From assembly GCF_030295325.1 (NCBI RefSeq), contig NZ_AP027060.1, positions 233,552 to 297,551 on the forward strand: DNA of 64,000 bases. The letters run 5' to 3'. Under the pieces are notes generated by a model. It was given only the letters and a program-made list of their open reading frames with translations. It did no database searches and was not told the origin of the DNA. The translations under genes were made by a program, and so were the position numbers. Positions 25,009 through 34,559 of this stretch are shown piece by piece. Source of the stretch: Haliovirga abyssi. Its GTDB lineage: Bacteria > Fusobacteriota > Fusobacteriia > Fusobacteriales > Haliovirgaceae. Position 1 is the stretch's first letter, and the number at the start of each line of letters is the position of its first letter.

Positions 25009-26004
25009 CTATTTTTTTACTTCTAACTTTTCTAATTTTTTTTCAAGAATTTCATTTTTTTCATTCAATAAATTAATTTTCTTATCTTGCTCTATCATAT
25101 ACAAAGTAAGCTCCTCTACCTTTTGCAATAACTTTGCCTGCATATCTCCTACACTTACTCCTTTACTCTTTACCTCTTTTTCACTTGGAACATCTGGTAA
25201 ATGTTTATTTACTTTTACAAATTTTGCTACTTCTTCAAGTGGTCTTAATTTGTAATTATTTTCAAATACATAATCTGCCCATACATTTTGTATTACTACT
25301 AATTCTGACGTATGTAGAGTTCCATTTATGCTTACAGAACCTTCTACTTGCAATTTTTGTCCTGTATCATTTGCTTTGCCTATTAATACATTCCCATTTA
25401 TACTTGCAGAGCCTTTTATTATTTCATTCCCATATATGTTCTCTGTTTCTGTAAAAAATTCTTTTTCTTCTGTTATTTGTTCTCCTGGTTTCACTGATAT
25501 TTTTTTCCCATTTGGCCAAGTTGCATTTCCTCCCAATACAGGTTTTAATAACTCTCCATCACTCACATAAGCCCATCCTGTAAATTCTATGGCATATAGT
25601 GTAGACCTAATATTTGCTCTTAAAGCAATATATTTATCTCCTTTATATCTAACTGTAACTAATTTCCAATCCTCAAATCTTGACTTTACAAAACCTCTAT
25701 TTGTATTATAAGCTGTTGCTGTATTAACTTCAATTAACACCTTTCTATTCCATGAATGTTTATCCCCTCTAATAGCGGATATTTTTCCCATAACATAATA
25801 ATTATTCATTAATTTCCCATCATATGCTTTATGTAATAATATATAAAAATTAGATGGATCTCCAAAAGAATGGGAATTATTAGCTATTTTATAATTTACA
25901 TAATAATTTTTATATCCTTTTACCTGAAGGGTTCCATTTATAGTATCTCCAAATATAAATAAAGTATTTATAAGTAACAATATAATGACCAAAATTTTTA
26001 TCAT
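25009..26004 (-). CDS. Secreted fibre-like protein 3
   Basis: 331 aa, signal peptide MIKILVIILLLINTLFIFG. The N-terminal 160 residues are unique (GTLQVKGYKNYYVNYKIA, with SFGDPSNFYILL), followed by NGNVLIGKANDTGQKLQVEGS and the shared C-terminal domain ending in a long coiled coil (INLLNEKNEILEKKLEKLE). Only 12 bp separate it from the next gene. Its 3' part is near-identical in DNA to the corresponding parts of genes 22378 and 26019. Confidence 0.8.
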   Translation of the reverse strand: MIKILVIILLLINTLFIFGDTINGTLQVKGYKNYYVNYKIANNSHSFGDPSNFYILLHKAYDGKLMNNYYVMGKISAIRGDKHSWNRKVLIEVNTATAYNTNRGFVKSRFEDWKLVTVRYKGDKYIALRANIRSTLYAIEFTGWAYVSDGELLKPVLGGNATWPNGKKISVKPGEQITEEKEFFTETENIYGNEIIKGSASINGNVLIGKANDTGQKLQVEGSVSINGTLHTSELVVIQNVWADYVFENNYKLRPLEEVAKFVKVNKHLPDVPSEKEVKSKGVSVGDMQAKLLQKVEELTLYMIEQDKKINLLNEKNEILEKKLEKLEVKK

Positions 26005-26018
26005 AGTTTTTATTCTCC

Positions 26019-26900
26019 TTATTTTTTTTCAAGTTTATTTATTCGTTCTTTTAAATATTCATTTTCTTTCTTAAGCTCTATCATATACAACGTAAGCTCC
26101 TCTACCTTTTGCAATAACTTTGCCTGCATATCTCCTACACTTACTCCTTTACTCTTTACCTCTTTTTCACTTGGTATATCTGGTAAGCGTTTATTTACTT
26201 TTACAAATTTCGCTACTTCATTCAATGTTCTCAACTTATAATTATCCTCAAATACATAATCTGCCCATGGAGTTTCACTTAATCTTAGGTCTGTTGCTGC
26301 TATTGTTTGTGTAACTATTATTTCATTTGTTGTTAGTGTCCCTTTTATCTTTGCATTGCCATTTACATCTAATTTAGCACTTGGAGTAGTTGTTCCTATT
26401 CCTACATTTCCAACATTATCTGTAGCATATATCGTATTAATTGAAAAATTCATCTTTTTTTTATTACTCTTGTTATAATCTTTTATTTCAACTGTTTTTA
26501 AACCTGTTGAATCAGCATAAAATGCCTCTATTGTAAAAAATGGATATGGCTCATTATTATTTGTAACAACAACATCATAGCTATTTCCATTATCATATAT
26601 TTCTAAATTAAAATATCTATATCCTCCGCCTCCATGTATTTCTCTATTAACCTTCAACCCCTCCCTAGAAGAAATATAGTATGTAGTTTCTCCAAGCGTA
26701 GTATTTATCCAACTTCCTCCAAATACTTTTATCATAAGTTTTTGATAATCACTAGAAGAACTATATGGAAGATTTCCTACAAATTTTGAATTTGTATTTG
26801 AAGTGCCATAACCTATAAATGTTGTTCCCACTTTCACTGGTTCTGTTGCAAAACAAACTACTGATAAAATAAAACTTATAAATATAACAATTTTTTTCAT
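26019..26900 (-). CDS. Secreted fibre-like protein 2
   Basis: 293 aa, signal peptide MKKIVIFISFILSVVCFA. A unique N-terminal domain of about 130 residues (QKLMIKVFGGSWINTTLGET), then GNVGIGTTTPSAKLDVNGN, KGTLTTNEIIVTQTIAATDL and the shared C-terminal domain. The last 120 codons are nearly the same DNA as in gene 26909-28054, a sign of recent duplication or gene conversion. Confidence 0.8.
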   Translation of the reverse strand: MKKIVIFISFILSVVCFATEPVKVGTTFIGYGTSNTNSKFVGNLPYSSSSDYQKLMIKVFGGSWINTTLGETTYYISSREGLKVNREIHGGGGYRYFNLEIYDNGNSYDVVVTNNNEPYPFFTIEAFYADSTGLKTVEIKDYNKSNKKKMNFSINTIYATDNVGNVGIGTTTPSAKLDVNGNAKIKGTLTTNEIIVTQTIAATDLRLSETPWADYVFEDNYKLRTLNEVAKFVKVNKRLPDIPSEKEVKSKGVSVGDMQAKLLQKVEELTLYMIELKKENEYLKERINKLEKK

Positions 26901-26908
26901 GTTTTATA

Positions 26909-28054
26909 TTATCTCCTTTCTAAATTTTTTATTTTATTTTTCAACATATTAATTTCTTTAGTTTGTTCTATATTTTTCTTATCTTGCTCTATCATATACA
27001 AAGTAAGCTCCTCTATCTTCTGCAATAACTTCGCCTGCATATCTCCTACACTTACTCCTTTACTTTTCACCTCTTTTTCACTTGGTATATCTGGTAAGTG
27101 TTTATTTACTTTTACAAATTTCGCTACTTCATTCAATGTTCTCAACTTATAATTATCCTCAAATACAAAATCTGCCCATGGAGTTTCACTTAATCTTAGG
27201 TCTGTTGCTGCTATTGTTTGTGTAACTATTATTTCATTTGTTGTTAGTGTCCCTTTTATCTTTGCGTTTCCATTTACATCTAATTTAGCACTTGGAGTAG
27301 TTGTTCCTATTCCGACTTCTCCGCTTCTTTTTATAAATAATCTGCTTCTCCAACCATTGTAATTTCCTTCTATACTATATCCTCCATCCATTCCAGCATC
27401 ACTTCGCATTCCTACATTCCAACCATATCCATTATCTTTAGTTTTAAACATATGTCTTGCAAAGGCTCCAGCTCCATCAGCTTCTAATAATACATCTACT
27501 GAACCTTTCTTCTTGATATGTAATATCCTTTTAGGCCTTTCTACTCCAATTCCAACTTTACTATCCATCAATGTTAATCCACTTTCTTGGTCTCTTACAT
27601 TTGATAACCTTATAAATCTACTGTGATATAAAAATAATTTCTTAGAATAACCATCATCCCCAGTTATATACGAATCTCCCGCTAAATTTGAATTATCTTT
27701 AAAAATTAATTTCTTATATTCCCCATTTAATTTTATATTTCCATTTACTTCTAATTTTTCACTAGGATTAGATGTCCCTATCCCTACATTTCCATTCTCT
27801 CTTAAGGTTAAAACATTCAAGCTTTTCATAGTAACTGACTCAGAAAATATGAAATCAAATCTTTTCCCATATTCATTTCCATAAGTAGTTAATCTCCAAG
27901 TATGTGTATCTCCCCTTGGTGTAAAATCTAATGGAGTTATTTTAGAGCGAGTCAAGTCCAATTCATTATTAATTACCAAATTTTCCATAACCTCCCCACC
28001 AAAACTTACAATCCCAACCATAACCATAATAATCCCTATCAATACTTTTCTCAT
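26909..28054 (-). CDS. Secreted fibre-like protein 1
   Basis: 381 aa from ATG 28054 (ggagaggttagag upstream; an earlier in-frame ATG inside gspD lacks a signal peptide). Signal peptide MRKVLIGIIMVMVGIVSFG. It has two GVGIGxxxP-type repeats (GNVGIGTSNPSEKLEVNGN and GEVGIGTTTPSAKLDVNGN) and a middle region resembling Bacteroidota tail-fibre proteins (KLFLYHSRFIRLSNV), then the shared C-terminal domain. It starts 41 bp after the gspD stop codon, joining the fibre genes to the T2SS genes. Confidence 0.8.
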   Translation of the reverse strand: MRKVLIGIIMVMVGIVSFGGEVMENLVINNELDLTRSKITPLDFTPRGDTHTWRLTTYGNEYGKRFDFIFSESVTMKSLNVLTLRENGNVGIGTSNPSEKLEVNGNIKLNGEYKKLIFKDNSNLAGDSYITGDDGYSKKLFLYHSRFIRLSNVRDQESGLTLMDSKVGIGVERPKRILHIKKKGSVDVLLEADGAGAFARHMFKTKDNGYGWNVGMRSDAGMDGGYSIEGNYNGWRSRLFIKRSGEVGIGTTTPSAKLDVNGNAKIKGTLTTNEIIVTQTIAATDLRLSETPWADFVFEDNYKLRTLNEVAKFVKVNKHLPDIPSEKEVKSKGVSVGDMQAKLLQKIEELTLYMIEQDKKNIEQTKEINMLKNKIKNLERR

Positions 28055-28094
28055 CTCTAACCTCTCCTTAATTATTTTTTCTCTATTACTCACT

Positions 28095-29855
28095 TTATTG
28101 TGCTTTTTTAATAAGCTCACTCATATCTCTTGCCATTTTTATAGTTTCTCCATCTTCTACTATTCTTGGTGTAATATAAATTAATAATTCTGTTTGGTTG
28201 CTATCTCTACTTTTTGTTTTAAATAACTCGCCTAATAAAGGGATATCTTTTAATATTGGAATTCCTGACTCTTTTTCTGTTATTACATTTTGCTCTAACC
28301 CGCCAATTACTATGGTTTCTCCATCTTTTACTCTTACTGTTGTTTTGGCTTCTCTTTTACTTACTGTTGGTGGTCCTTCTGCTGGTGCTGCTCCTCCTAT
28401 ATTGCTTATTGTTGGATTTAACTTTAAACTTATATCTCCTGTTGAATTTATCCATGGAGTTACATCTAGTGTTACTCCAGCATTTACACTTTTATAATCT
28501 ATCTTTTCTTTGCCTTCGTTATCTAAAGTTACAACTTTATAATACTGAACTGTTCCTACATTTATTACTGCCTTTTCTCCGTTTATTGTTGTTATACTTG
28601 GCTTGGCTTTAATTTTTGCTAATCCTTGTTGTATTAACAATTGTAATTTTGTATAAAATACATCGTTTAATTTTGTTGCATTTTCATATGTAAACTCTCC
28701 TGAATTTGTATCAAATACATTTAATTTTTTTCCCCTTGTTGTTACCCCCTCTAATTGTAATCCTAGTTTCTGTGTATTATTTTTATTTTTTGATATTTCT
28801 ACTATTAATGCTTCAATTTTTATTTGTGGTACTTTTTCATCTAATTTTTTTATATATGATTTCAATTTTGACATATCTTTATCCGTCCCTGAAAACAGAA
28901 GAGCATTCTGATTTGAAATAACTTTTATATTTGCAACTGAAAAATCATTTGGAAGTAAAGATGGCACTTTCTCAGCCTGAATAAATTTCAATTTTATTAA
29001 TTCTGTTGAATTAAATATATCATTCCCTACTCCCATGCTATTTTTTCTCGTAATTATATAAATCTTATTTTCTATTTTATATGTATAATTAGCTCCCTCT
29101 AGTAAAATGTTTATAACTTCATTTAAATTAGCATTTTCTAATTTTAATGATATCGACTCAACTCCCGAAGTTAATATCATCATATTTAAACCTGCTATTG
29201 TTGATATTTTTTTTAATATTTTTATTACATTTTCATTTTCTGCATCTATAGACACTTTCCCCTTATTATATGATATTTTTAGTTTACTTGGTATTCTTGC
29301 TCTGCTTATTCCAGATGTAATTTTATAAATCCCTCTATCTTTCATAATAGAATATCCATTAGTTTCAAATAATACAACTAATCCTGAATCTATATCCACA
29401 TCTCTTACTCTGCCTGATATATTTCCTTTTACATTATTATCTACAACAATATTCAATCCTGCTTTTTCTGTAAGTTCTTTTGCTACCTCTCGTATATCAA
29501 CATCATATATGCTATAACTTAGTTTATTCCCGTTAATACTTATTTCTGCCATATTTTTTGGAATAACTTTCCTTTTTACATAAAAAGTATTATCTGTTAT
29601 TTTTATAATCTCATAATTATATACTTTTTCTAATATACTTAATGTATTCTTTAGAGTAACATTTTCAAGATTAAGTGATATCTTACCATGTATTTCAGGA
29701 CTTGATATTATATTCATTCCACTTTGTTTTGTAAGTAATACAAATACATCTTTTGCTTCTGCTCCTAAAACGCTTATATTTATCAGTTTTTCTTGTGCAA
29801 ATACAATGTTTGTATACATAATAATCATAAAAATAATAAACATTAACTTTTTCAT
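28095..29855 (-). CDS. gspD: Type II secretion outer-membrane secretin GspD (PilQ-like)
   Basis: 586 aa with signal peptide (MKKLMFIIFMIIMYTNIVFA). Three STN/N-type domains occupy about 20-265 (VLGAEAKDVFVLLTKQSGMNI; YDVDIREVAKELTEKAGLNIV; ENVIKILKKISTIAGLNMM), then an N1-like domain and the secretin channel (about 380-575), with VKDGETIVIGGL and GIPILKDIPLLGELF. It would form the outer-membrane channel for folded substrates. The start overlaps the gspM stop by 4 bp. At 586 aa it is shorter than classical GspD (about 650), closer to PilQ-type channels. Confidence 0.9.
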   Translation of the reverse strand: MKKLMFIIFMIIMYTNIVFAQEKLINISVLGAEAKDVFVLLTKQSGMNIISSPEIHGKISLNLENVTLKNTLSILEKVYNYEIIKITDNTFYVKRKVIPKNMAEISINGNKLSYSIYDVDIREVAKELTEKAGLNIVVDNNVKGNISGRVRDVDIDSGLVVLFETNGYSIMKDRGIYKITSGISRARIPSKLKISYNKGKVSIDAENENVIKILKKISTIAGLNMMILTSGVESISLKLENANLNEVINILLEGANYTYKIENKIYIITRKNSMGVGNDIFNSTELIKLKFIQAEKVPSLLPNDFSVANIKVISNQNALLFSGTDKDMSKLKSYIKKLDEKVPQIKIEALIVEISKNKNNTQKLGLQLEGVTTRGKKLNVFDTNSGEFTYENATKLNDVFYTKLQLLIQQGLAKIKAKPSITTINGEKAVINVGTVQYYKVVTLDNEGKEKIDYKSVNAGVTLDVTPWINSTGDISLKLNPTISNIGGAAPAEGPPTVSKREAKTTVRVKDGETIVIGGLEQNVITEKESGIPILKDIPLLGELFKTKSRDSNQTELLIYITPRIVEDGETIKMARDMSELIKKAQ

Positions 29856-30397
29856 CTTTTGCCTCCTTTAATATATGCTATTAAGATTATGTTTGTCATT
29901 AAAATATCTGTTTTTTTCTTTATCTCAAGAGCTTCAATGTACATTTTTTTTTCATATGAAAATGTTTCTAAAAATGTTATTGTATTTTCATATTCTCCTT
30001 CAAGCAAAATATGAAATGAAATTTTAGTTATACCTACCTTTTTAATTTCTTCAATATTAATACTTTTATTTTTTATTTTTAAATTATCTTTTATACTTTC
30101 TTTATTTATTTTATCCATAATATTAAATTGAACATTTTTAATATTATCATTAAATATTTTTTTTGAAATATCTACCTCGTCATTTTCAATATTTTCCTTT
30201 TGCTTTTTATAGCTTATATAATTTCCTATATCATTTCTAACTAATTTAGATTCAGCTAAAGTTTTTTCTATTTTCATTCCTAATCTCCTGTTTTCATCAA
30301 TCAATGGCAATAAATACCACTTTACATATGAAACAGAAATTATTATAATTATTGTTATTAACATCATTATCTTTTCTCTTTTTTGCAATTTACTCAA
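29852..30397 (-). CDS. gspM: GspM/PilO-like inner-membrane assembly protein
   Basis: 181 aa with one N-terminal membrane helix (IMMLITIIIIISVSYVKWYLLPLI), a coiled-coil stretch and a ferredoxin-like C-terminal domain (ISFHILLEGEYENTITFLETF), the PilO/GspM layout. It pairs with the GspL/PilN-like protein encoded just upstream, overlapping it by 8 bp. Role: inner-membrane platform of the T2SS. Identified by architecture and position. Confidence 0.75.
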   Translation of the reverse strand: MSKLQKREKIMMLITIIIIISVSYVKWYLLPLIDENRRLGMKIEKTLAESKLVRNDIGNYISYKKQKENIENDEVDISKKIFNDNIKNVQFNIMDKINKESIKDNLKIKNKSINIEEIKKVGITKISFHILLEGEYENTITFLETFSYEKKMYIEALEIKKKTDILMTNIILIAYIKGGKR

Positions 30398-31484
30398 CTA
30401 ATTCACCTTCTATTCTAAATCTCTCTTTTTGCTTTTCTGTTATTATACTTCCTCTAAATTTTAATTTTAAAAATTTTTTCGACTGTTCAAGTTTTTTTAA
30501 AAATTCAGAAGCATTTTTGCTCTTTCCTGATATTCCCTGTAGCTTGTTCTTTTGAAATGTAATTCTGTCTATTTCAGTTGTAGAATCAGAAACATCCGCT
30601 ATCACCGCTAACCATTTTATATAACTTTTACTCTCAAATACTGATACTAACTCTTTTAATTTTTCTACTTCTTTTGTTTTACTTTTAAGATATTTTTTCA
30701 TTTCCATAATATTGCCTTCAGGTTTTTTTAGTTTTTCATTTATGCTTTTAAGTTTTAACAAACTGTTTTTATAGTTTTGATTCATATATATGAGTTTTGT
30801 ATTATACATAATGAATATTATAGTTACCATAAAAATAGATGCATATTTAAAAATAATTCTACTTTTATTTATATCTTTTACTGATATTAAAAAATTTAAT
30901 TTATTCAATTTTTTTCCTGCTTTTTTTCTTAATTTATCAATTTTTTCATAACTATCAAGATTATACACATCTCCATCTGATTCAAATAACTCCCTTTTAT
31001 CTTCTGTTTTGTATAATTCTATATCTTTTTCTTTATATACATATTTATTTTCTAATCTATAAATAAGTCTCTTTTCATTTGTAAATAAAATTTCTGTTAA
31101 TGGATATATCCCTCCTATATTTACTCTTTTATCAAATTTCATTTTAAACTTTCTTTTTTCTACTATAAATATCTTTAAATTCAAATTATTATCTTTTTTA
31201 GATATAGTGTATTTATAATTTACATCTTCTCTTGGAAATAGTAGATTATTTAAAACATTCATCTCTATCATATTATTTATTCTACTTTTTAATTTCTTTA
31301 ATATGGTTATTTGTTTATATATCACATAATCAGGTGTTATAAACCACTGTATATTGACTTTTTTATAATTTTCACTTAGATACCTATTTAATTCTTCAAT
31401 TCCTTCAAATGTTTTTTTCTCATTATTACTAAAAAAACAAATATGAATATCTCTAAAAGATATCACGTAACAATTTTCAATCAT
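30390..31484 (-). CDS. gspL: GspL/PilMN-like inner-membrane platform protein
   Basis: 364 aa from ATG 31484 (gaggaga upstream). A cytoplasmic N-terminal region (about 1-210) is followed by one membrane helix (IFKYASIFMVTIIFIMYNT), a coiled coil (about 240-290) and a periplasmic PilN-like domain (YIKWLAVIADVSDSTTEIDRI). This is the GspL arrangement, although the cytoplasmic part is too diverged to show an actin-like fold. Links the ATPase GspE to the pseudopilus. Confidence 0.75.
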   Translation of the reverse strand: MIENCYVISFRDIHICFFSNNEKKTFEGIEELNRYLSENYKKVNIQWFITPDYVIYKQITILKKLKSRINNMIEMNVLNNLLFPREDVNYKYTISKKDNNLNLKIFIVEKRKFKMKFDKRVNIGGIYPLTEILFTNEKRLIYRLENKYVYKEKDIELYKTEDKRELFESDGDVYNLDSYEKIDKLRKKAGKKLNKLNFLISVKDINKSRIIFKYASIFMVTIIFIMYNTKLIYMNQNYKNSLLKLKSINEKLKKPEGNIMEMKKYLKSKTKEVEKLKELVSVFESKSYIKWLAVIADVSDSTTEIDRITFQKNKLQGISGKSKNASEFLKKLEQSKKFLKLKFRGSIITEKQKERFRIEGELVE

Positions 31485-31510
31485 ACCGTTTCTCCTCAAA
31501 TTTTATCATT

Positions 31511-32017
31511 TTATAAATCTCTCATTAAATAGATTGATATATTTTTTGTTATTATTTTATTGGATTTTTTAAAAAATCTTATAGTAATTACTTTTGGCAT
31601 TTTCTTCTCTTTAAGGAAGTCCCATTCACTCTTCCATTCACCATTTAAACCTATATAGATAAATTCCACTCTTGCGTACTCTTCTTCCTCTGTTAAATCA
31701 AATTCCTTTTTATTCTCTTTAATAATTAGTTTATAACCATTAAAAAATATCTTAATATGCTTTTCTTCATTTTTTAATATCCTATCAAATTCCATCTCAT
31801 TATATTTACCTTTAAAATCCATAGTTGAATTAATATTTCGCAAGTTATATTTTAATATCTCTACTATTTTATCTTCTGTCCCTATTAATTTTTCTGTTTT
31901 CATATTTAAACTTTTATTTATTATAGATAGAAAAGCAATTGCAGAATAGATTACAAGACTGGATATAGAAATAGCTATAAGTAATTCTATTAATGTAAAT
32001 CCTTTCTCAATTTTCAT
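31511..32017 (-). CDS. gspJ: Minor pseudopilin GspJ-like
   Basis: 168 aa from ATG 32017 (gaggaagc upstream). Type III signal KGFTLIELLIAISISS with Gly at -1 and Glu at +5, then a hydrophobic helix and a C-terminal beta domain (WKSEWDFLKEKKMPKVITIRF typical of GspJ). It needs a prepilin peptidase, which is not encoded in this window. Start overlaps the gspI stop by 11 bp. Confidence 0.8.
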   Translation of the reverse strand: MKIEKGFTLIELLIAISISSLVIYSAIAFLSIINKSLNMKTEKLIGTEDKIVEILKYNLRNINSTMDFKGKYNEMEFDRILKNEEKHIKIFFNGYKLIIKENKKEFDLTEEEEYARVEFIYIGLNGEWKSEWDFLKEKKMPKVITIRFFKKSNKIITKNISIYLMRDL

Positions 32018-32378
32018 TTTTCTTTGCTTCCTCTTGGTTAAAAATTGCAGATAATATATCATGTTTTTCAATTCCTTTTATTTTATAATTTGCTCTAAAT
32101 GTTCTTTTAATCAGATTATTTTCTATTCTTTCTTCTGTTATATTCCAATTAATTTCTATTCTATTAATATCATCTACACCATTTAAACCATAACTTATTT
32201 TATCATTTATCTCTTCTAGCTTGTTCGCCCCTAATTTGTGTACTTTAGATTTCACTATATAATTTATATTGTTATTAGATAACTTTATCGTAAGTGAAAT
32301 AAATGACGGAACTGACATTGCTAAAATTGCTGCTGCAACAAGAACTTCTATAAGGGTAAATCCTCTATTATTCGACAT
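32007..32378 (-). CDS. gspI: Minor pseudopilin GspI-like
   Basis: 123 aa. Prepilin signal MSNNRGFTLIEVLVAAAILA with conserved Glu+5, then a short globular part with INWNITEERIENNLIKRTF, the W-containing strand usual in GspI. Overlaps both neighbours by about 11 bp. Expected to form the pseudopilus tip with GspJ and GspK. Confidence 0.82.
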   Translation of the reverse strand: MSNNRGFTLIEVLVAAAILAMSVPSFISLTIKLSNNNINYIVKSKVHKLGANKLEEINDKISYGLNGVDDINRIEINWNITEERIENNLIKRTFRANYKIKGIEKHDILSAIFNQEEAKKNEN

Positions 32379-32796
32379 TTACTTCACCTGTTTCTTCCTG
32401 AATCTCTATATTTAGTGTTCCATATGAAGTTTTTATTTCTACATTTTCACCTAACACTTTTCCATATTTATTAAATATTATTTTATTACTTCCATTATCT
32501 GATTCGTTGTTAAAATTCATATTATTTTCATCCCATTTAACTGATATAATCTTTTTTTCAGATATAAGTTCTCTTATATCTTTTATTTCTATATCTTTTT
32601 TTTCAATAATTGCTTTATCTTTAAAGTATTGAAATTTCTCTTCTACCCCTTTTAATATAAGTTTTCTATTCATTGATTTATCATATCTTTGCATATTATT
32701 TATTGTAATTGTCAATATCAACGAAAGAATAACTACTACTATTATCATTTCTATAAAAGTAAAACCTTTTTCTTTTTTACCAGTTTGTAATATCAT
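32368..32796 (-). CDS. gspH: Minor pseudopilin GspH-like
   Basis: 142 aa. Prepilin signal KEKGFTFIEMIIVVVILSLILT, 30-residue hydrophobic helix, then a beta-rich domain. Its position between gspG and gspI and its length fit GspH. Overlaps gspG by 20 bp. Confidence 0.8.
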   Translation of the reverse strand: MILQTGKKEKGFTFIEMIIVVVILSLILTITINNMQRYDKSMNRKLILKGVEEKFQYFKDKAIIEKKDIEIKDIRELISEKKIISVKWDENNMNFNNESDNGSNKIIFNKYGKVLGENVEIKTSYGTLNIEIQEETGEVNVE

Positions 32797-33205
32797 CGCT
32801 ATCTTTTCCGCCTTCTATTCCATCTTCTCCATTAGACCAAATATCATATTTTTCAGGATTGTTATATCCGGGACTCCTATATTCAAATTTATTTCCCCAA
32901 GCATCTTTTGGTATCTCTTTCTTTTCAAGGTAAGGACCATTCCAATTTCCAGCTATAGGATATGTTATTGGCTTTTCTGTTAATGCCCTTAATCCTTGTT
33001 CTGTAGTAGGATAATTCTTATTATCTAACCAATAATTATCAAGTGCCATTTGTATTATTTTAATCTGATTCTTCGTTGTAACTTTTTCAGCTTGTGATAC
33101 TCGATTAAAAAGATTTGGCCCTATAGTTGCTGCTAAAAATCCTATTATCACAACTACTATTATAATTTCTATCAATGTAAATCCATTTTCTTTTTTCTTA
33201 TTCAT
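32777..33205 (-). CDS. gspG: Major pseudopilin GspG
   Basis: 142 aa. Signal NGFTLIEIIIVVVIIGFLAA, then the GspG hallmark core: ALDNYWLDNKNYPTTEQGLRALTEKP, GPYLEKKEIPKDAWGNKFEYRSPG and the calcium-loop region YDIWSNGEDGIEGGKDSDDI. This is what makes the cluster a T2SS rather than a type IV pilus. ATG preceded by gaggagt. Confidence 0.93.
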   Translation of the reverse strand: MNKKKENGFTLIEIIIVVVIIGFLAATIGPNLFNRVSQAEKVTTKNQIKIIQMALDNYWLDNKNYPTTEQGLRALTEKPITYPIAGNWNGPYLEKKEIPKDAWGNKFEYRSPGYNNPEKYDIWSNGEDGIEGGKDSDDITNW

Positions 33206-33252
33206 TAAAAACTCCTCTCACAAAATATAATAAACTTCTTTTTTAAAGACAC

Positions 33253-33357
33253 TTAGGAACGTTTAAAAAATAATCTTCTCATATTTTGTTATAAAAACGC
33301 TTAAAACATTGCGTATTTTAAAGCAAAATGGGAATGTTATTTTTAAGCCATTCCTTA
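33253..33357. mobile_element. 105-bp palindromic MITE-like element between gspF and gspG
   Basis: Terminal inverted repeats ttaggaacgtttaaaaaataa and (reversed) taaggaatggcttaaaaataa bound an imperfect palindrome. The reverse complement matches 37924-38028 over its full length. One end abuts the gspF stop codon. A degenerate fragment with the same core occurs at about 59825-59870. Confidence 0.75.
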
Positions 33358-34551
33358 TTATAATTTTTCTATACCTGCTAAATTAATTATTGGTATCAGC
33401 ATTGCATAAATTAATACTCCAAATATAATTCCTATAATTATTATTACCAGTGGTTCAAATACTTTTGAAAATATTGCTATATTACTCTTTAATTCATCAT
33501 TCAATGTATCTGATAAATCTGCAAAAGACAGACCTAAATCCCCACTATTTTCTCCTACTTTTAAAAGTTGAAAAAATAGATTATCATATAAAAAATTCCC
33601 ATTTAATGATTCTGATAATTTATTACCATTTACAACTTTTGTTATTATCTTTTCAACTTCATTTTTTAAATATTGATTTTTTGTAAGTGTTTTTGATATT
33701 TCTAGAGATTTTATAAGCGAAACTTTACTATTTAATAATCCACTCATCATTGATGAAAAGTTATACAGAAAAAATTTTCTATAACTTTTATTAACAAAAG
33801 GTATTATTAATAGATATTTATATACTTTTCGCTTTAGAAATTCTGAATTAAAAAAAATATAACTTAAAACAATAAATATCATGCTAACCGCAAAAATACT
33901 TATTATATTCTTTTCAAATAAGTTCACTAAATCAATAATCACACTTGTAATTTTAGGAAGTTTTTGCCCATAATTATCATATATCTGCTTAAATCTTGGA
34001 AGTACATACCCAAACATTACTGCCACTGATATTATTCCAACAAAAATTAAAATAACCGGATAAGTCAATGTTGATATTATGAATTTCCTGAAATTCATTT
34101 TTTCATAAATTGTTTTTTTTAGTTCTTCAAAAACAGCCTTTATAAATCCTCCTTCTTCTCCAGCTTTTATCATACTTATATATCTTTGATCAAAATATCC
34201 AGGATATGAAGATAATGCTATTGAAAAGCTTTCACCTTTTCTTACTTTTTCATATATAGCATCATAAACTTTTCTGGCATATTTATTCTTTGTGAGATTT
34301 GTTGCTGTTTCTAATGATTCTCCCAGATTCATACCTGATTTTAATAGTGTATTCATATTTTTTGTAAATATATATATATCTTTTAGACTTGCTCTTTTAG
34401 AAAAGATTGTTGCTATTTCCTCTTTTATTTCATATATTGTTATCTCTTTTCTATTTAAATCATTTAAAGCTTGCTGCTCATTTGTAGATTCCACTGTTCC
34501 TTCTACTTTTTCTCCTTTTTTATTATATCCTTTATACTTGTATAAAGACAT
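33358..34551 (-). CDS. gspF: Inner-membrane platform protein GspF
   Basis: 397 aa, full length. Two T2SSF domains (about 65-190 and 265-390), each with the conserved pattern (LLKSGMNLGESLETA; SLIKSLEISKTLTKNQYL), and three membrane helices (about 170-190, 222-240, 365-390). MSLYKYKGYNKKGEKVEGTVE is the typical N-terminus. Recruits GspE and the pseudopilins. Good ribosome-binding site (taggaggta), 8 bp after gspE. Confidence 0.93.
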   Translation of the reverse strand: MSLYKYKGYNKKGEKVEGTVESTNEQQALNDLNRKEITIYEIKEEIATIFSKRASLKDIYIFTKNMNTLLKSGMNLGESLETATNLTKNKYARKVYDAIYEKVRKGESFSIALSSYPGYFDQRYISMIKAGEEGGFIKAVFEELKKTIYEKMNFRKFIISTLTYPVILIFVGIISVAVMFGYVLPRFKQIYDNYGQKLPKITSVIIDLVNLFEKNIISIFAVSMIFIVLSYIFFNSEFLKRKVYKYLLIIPFVNKSYRKFFLYNFSSMMSGLLNSKVSLIKSLEISKTLTKNQYLKNEVEKIITKVVNGNKLSESLNGNFLYDNLFFQLLKVGENSGDLGLSFADLSDTLNDELKSNIAIFSKVFEPLVIIIIGIIFGVLIYAMLIPIINLAGIEKL

Positions 34552-34559
34552 TTTACCTC

